7,869 bases of DNA from Verrucomicrobiales bacterium (GTDB lineage: Bacteria; Verrucomicrobiota; Verrucomicrobiia; Verrucomicrobiales; V1-33), in the NCBI GenBank assembly GCA_023253575.1, contig JALRGB010000724.1, forward strand, positions 1 to 7,869. The letters run 5' to 3'. The position numbers were made by a program, and so were the translations under genes. Of this stretch, positions 6,622 to 7,869 are shown piece by piece. The first letter of the stretch is position 1, and every line of letters starts with the position of its first letter. A model generated the notes under the pieces. That model worked only from the letters and a program-made list of their open reading frames with translations, searched no databases and was not told the DNA's origin.

Positions 6622-6661
6622 GCGATGCCGATCACGCGCTGAAGGCCGAATCCGGCATCGC
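6622..6661. repeat. Perfect 9-bp inverted repeat in the gltB leader
   Basis: GCGATGCCG (6622-6630) and CGGCATCGC (6653-6661) are exact reverse complements separated by 22 bases. In RNA this is a GC-rich stem with a large loop ending 42 bases before the gltB ATG. A second small palindrome GCTCA-C-TGAGC follows at 6666-6676. Neither is followed directly by a T-run, so they are not a classical terminator; they could be leader structure or protein-binding dyads. Confidence 0.4.
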
Positions 6662-6703
6662 AAATGCTCACTGAGCGCTTAACCGCGATTTTTTCTAAGC
6701 TTT

Positions 6704-7869
6704 ATGATCACTAGCCACGGCACTCCGACGACCTCTCCCGGTTCGCTGCATCGCCCGGAATTGGAGCGCGATGCTTGCGGGGTAGGCTTTATCGCATCCT
6801 TCAAGGGGGAGAAGTCCAACCGCATCCTCCAGTTTGGATTGCAGTCCGTCTGCCGGGTCACCCATCGGGGGGCGGTCGATGCGGACCGCAAAACGGGAGA
6901 CGGGGCCGGGGTTCTCACGCAGATCCCGTTCAAGATTTTCGAACCCTGGTTGCAGGAGAAAGGGATTGTTTTGGAAAATGGTCCTGATGATTTGGGAGTC
7001 GCGATGATGTTTCTGCCTCGGCGCGATGTGGAGCAGCGCACGCTGGCGAAAAAACTCGCTGTGGAGATAGCAAAGGAACGCGGTCTCACCGTCCTCGGAT
7101 GGCGCATGCCGCCGCAAAACAAAAATGAACTAGGTGACAAAGCGCGCCTGATGCGCCCGAGCATCCGCCAACTCCTATTTGCCCGCCCGTCCGGCATGGA
7201 CGCCGACACCTATGAACGCGAGCTGTATCTGACGCGAAAATTGATCGTCCGCCGCTGCTTCGAAGCCGGCTTGACCGACGAACCCGTCTACATCGCCTCA
7301 TGCTCGCACCGCAGCATCGTCTACAAAGCCCTCTGCCTTCCCACCGCACTCGCGAAATTCTACGGAGACTTGGAAAATCCAGCGTATGAGACGAGCCTCT
7401 GCTTGTTTCACCAGCGCTTCAGCACCAATACTTTCCCTACATGGCCGTTGGCCCATCCGTTCTCGATGCTCTGCCATAACGGCGAAATCAATACGGTCAA
7501 AGGAAACCGCAACTGGATGCGCTCCAGAGAAACCGACTTCGAAAGCCCGCTCTGGGGAGCAGACGTCGCCAATCTCGCCCCAGTGTGCGACCCGCGGGAA
7601 TCGGACTCGGCCAGCCTCAATGCCGCCCTAGAATTGCTGGTCCTCTCCGGACGCCAGCCCGAACAGGCCATGGCCTTGCTCGTGCCCCCCGCTTACGGCA
7701 TCGACCCGTTCACCAGCGAGGCGGAAAAAGCCTTTTATCGGTATCAGGAAAGTTTTTCGGAACCATGGGACGGCCCGGCCGCCATCGTTTGCTCGGACGG
7801 CCGCAGCATCTGCGCCGCCTTGGACCGGAACGGCCTGCGTCCATCACGATTCAAAATCACCAAAGATGG
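6704..7869 (+). CDS. gltB: Glutamate synthase large subunit, N-terminal part (3'-partial)
   Basis: The frame is open from ATG 6704 to the window end: 388 residues of a protein normally near 1,500. GOGAT uses glutamine and 2-oxoglutarate to make two glutamates; this is its class-II glutaminase domain. In RDACGVGFIASFKG, Cys25 is the expected nucleophile, so residues 1-24 would be a propeptide removed on maturation. Conserved segments in order are VTHRGAVDADRKTGDGAGVL (52-71), RKLIVRR, FHQRFSTNTFPTWPLAHPF, LCHNGEINTVKGNRNWM (Asn-Gly-Glu for the oxyanion and glutamine site), ESDSASLNAALELLVLSGR and LDRNGLRPSRF. The C-terminal FMN, 3Fe-4S and GXGXG domains lie outside the window, so NADPH and ferredoxin types cannot be separated. 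An in-frame TAA at 6680-6682 limits the start; ATG 6704 lacks a clear ribosome site. No frameshift seen. Confidence 0.96.
   Translation, partial: MITSHGTPTTSPGSLHRPELERDACGVGFIASFKGEKSNRILQFGLQSVCRVTHRGAVDADRKTGDGAGVLTQIPFKIFEPWLQEKGIVLENGPDDLGVAMMFLPRRDVEQRTLAKKLAVEIAKERGLTVLGWRMPPQNKNELGDKARLMRPSIRQLLFARPSGMDADTYERELYLTRKLIVRRCFEAGLTDEPVYIASCSHRSIVYKALCLPTALAKFYGDLENPAYETSLCLFHQRFSTNTFPTWPLAHPFSMLCHNGEINTVKGNRNWMRSRETDFESPLWGADVANLAPVCDPRESDSASLNAALELLVLSGRQPEQAMALLVPPAYGIDPFTSEAEKAFYRYQESFSEPWDGPAAIVCSDGRSICAALDRNGLRPSRFKITKD

Noticed and set aside
6448..6663. 72-residue N-terminal extension of the PH-like membrane protein
   Set aside because: The segment is Arg-rich without family-like features and would cover most of the divergent interval; the two adjacent ATG codons at 6447 and 6444 directly precede the membrane helices.
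6666..6694. Rho-independent terminator before gltB (palindrome followed by TTTTTT)
   Set aside because: The T-run at 6689-6694 is separated from the 5-bp palindrome by 12 bases, so the stem is too short and too far away.
6679..7349. Open frames on the minus strand opposite gltB
   Set aside because: They are antisense to well-conserved glutaminase motifs of gltB and have Arg/Ser-rich, unnatural composition.
1..7869. Mobile elements, CRISPR arrays, tRNA or rRNA genes
   Set aside because: No transposase, integrase, regular repeat-spacer pattern, long terminal inverted repeats or tRNA-like cloverleaf was found on either strand.

Overview
The window reads as a piece of a GC-rich chromosome from an environmental, polysaccharide-using bacterium, most likely of the Planctomycetota/Verrucomicrobiota/Lentisphaerota group. 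This is inferred from the gene set: a secreted sulfatase of the sulfated-glycan type, beside an atypical Gfo/Idh/MocA oxidoreductase, beside an MBOAT/SGNH acyl-transfer pair. No marker gene fixes the phylum. I see no mobile element, CRISPR array, tRNA or rRNA.

Layout. (1) Positions 2-2411, plus strand: the 3' part of an SGNH-hydrolase-like protein whose start lies outside the window, followed after 22 bases by a complete AlgI-like MBOAT O-acyltransferase. Together they look like a two-gene operon for O-acylation of an exported polymer. (2) Positions 2447-3526, minus strand: a complete Gfo/Idh/MocA-family dehydrogenase that converges on the MBOAT gene. (3) Positions 3634-5091, plus strand: a complete secreted sulfatase diverging from the oxidoreductase, with two small dyad-symmetric elements in the 107-base interval between them. 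(4) Positions 5051-6447, minus strand: a probable three-gene run made of a two-TM membrane protein with a bacterial PH-like domain, D-aminoacyl-tRNA deacylase (dtd), and a 97-aa protein of unknown function. The last of these overlaps the sulfatase 3' end tail to tail. (5) Positions 6704-7869, plus strand: the N-terminal 388 residues of the glutamate synthase large subunit (gltB), cut by the window end. It diverges from the membrane-protein gene across a 256-base interval that carries repeated TGACCG motifs, a promoter-like sequence and an inverted repeat.

How the genes fit together. The acyltransferase pair modifies an extracellular polymer. The sulfatase would desulfate an external glycan and the oxidoreductase may oxidise a sugar or cyclitol inside the cell; their head-to-head arrangement suggests, but does not prove, co-regulation. 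The dtd and gltB block is housekeeping (translation quality control, nitrogen assimilation). No gene is obviously broken and no clearly new multi-gene system is visible. The less ordinary points are the non-canonical cofactor loop of the oxidoreductase, the orphan 97-aa protein, the PH-like membrane protein, and the structured interval in front of gltB. There is no gene-free stretch longer than about 260 bases.
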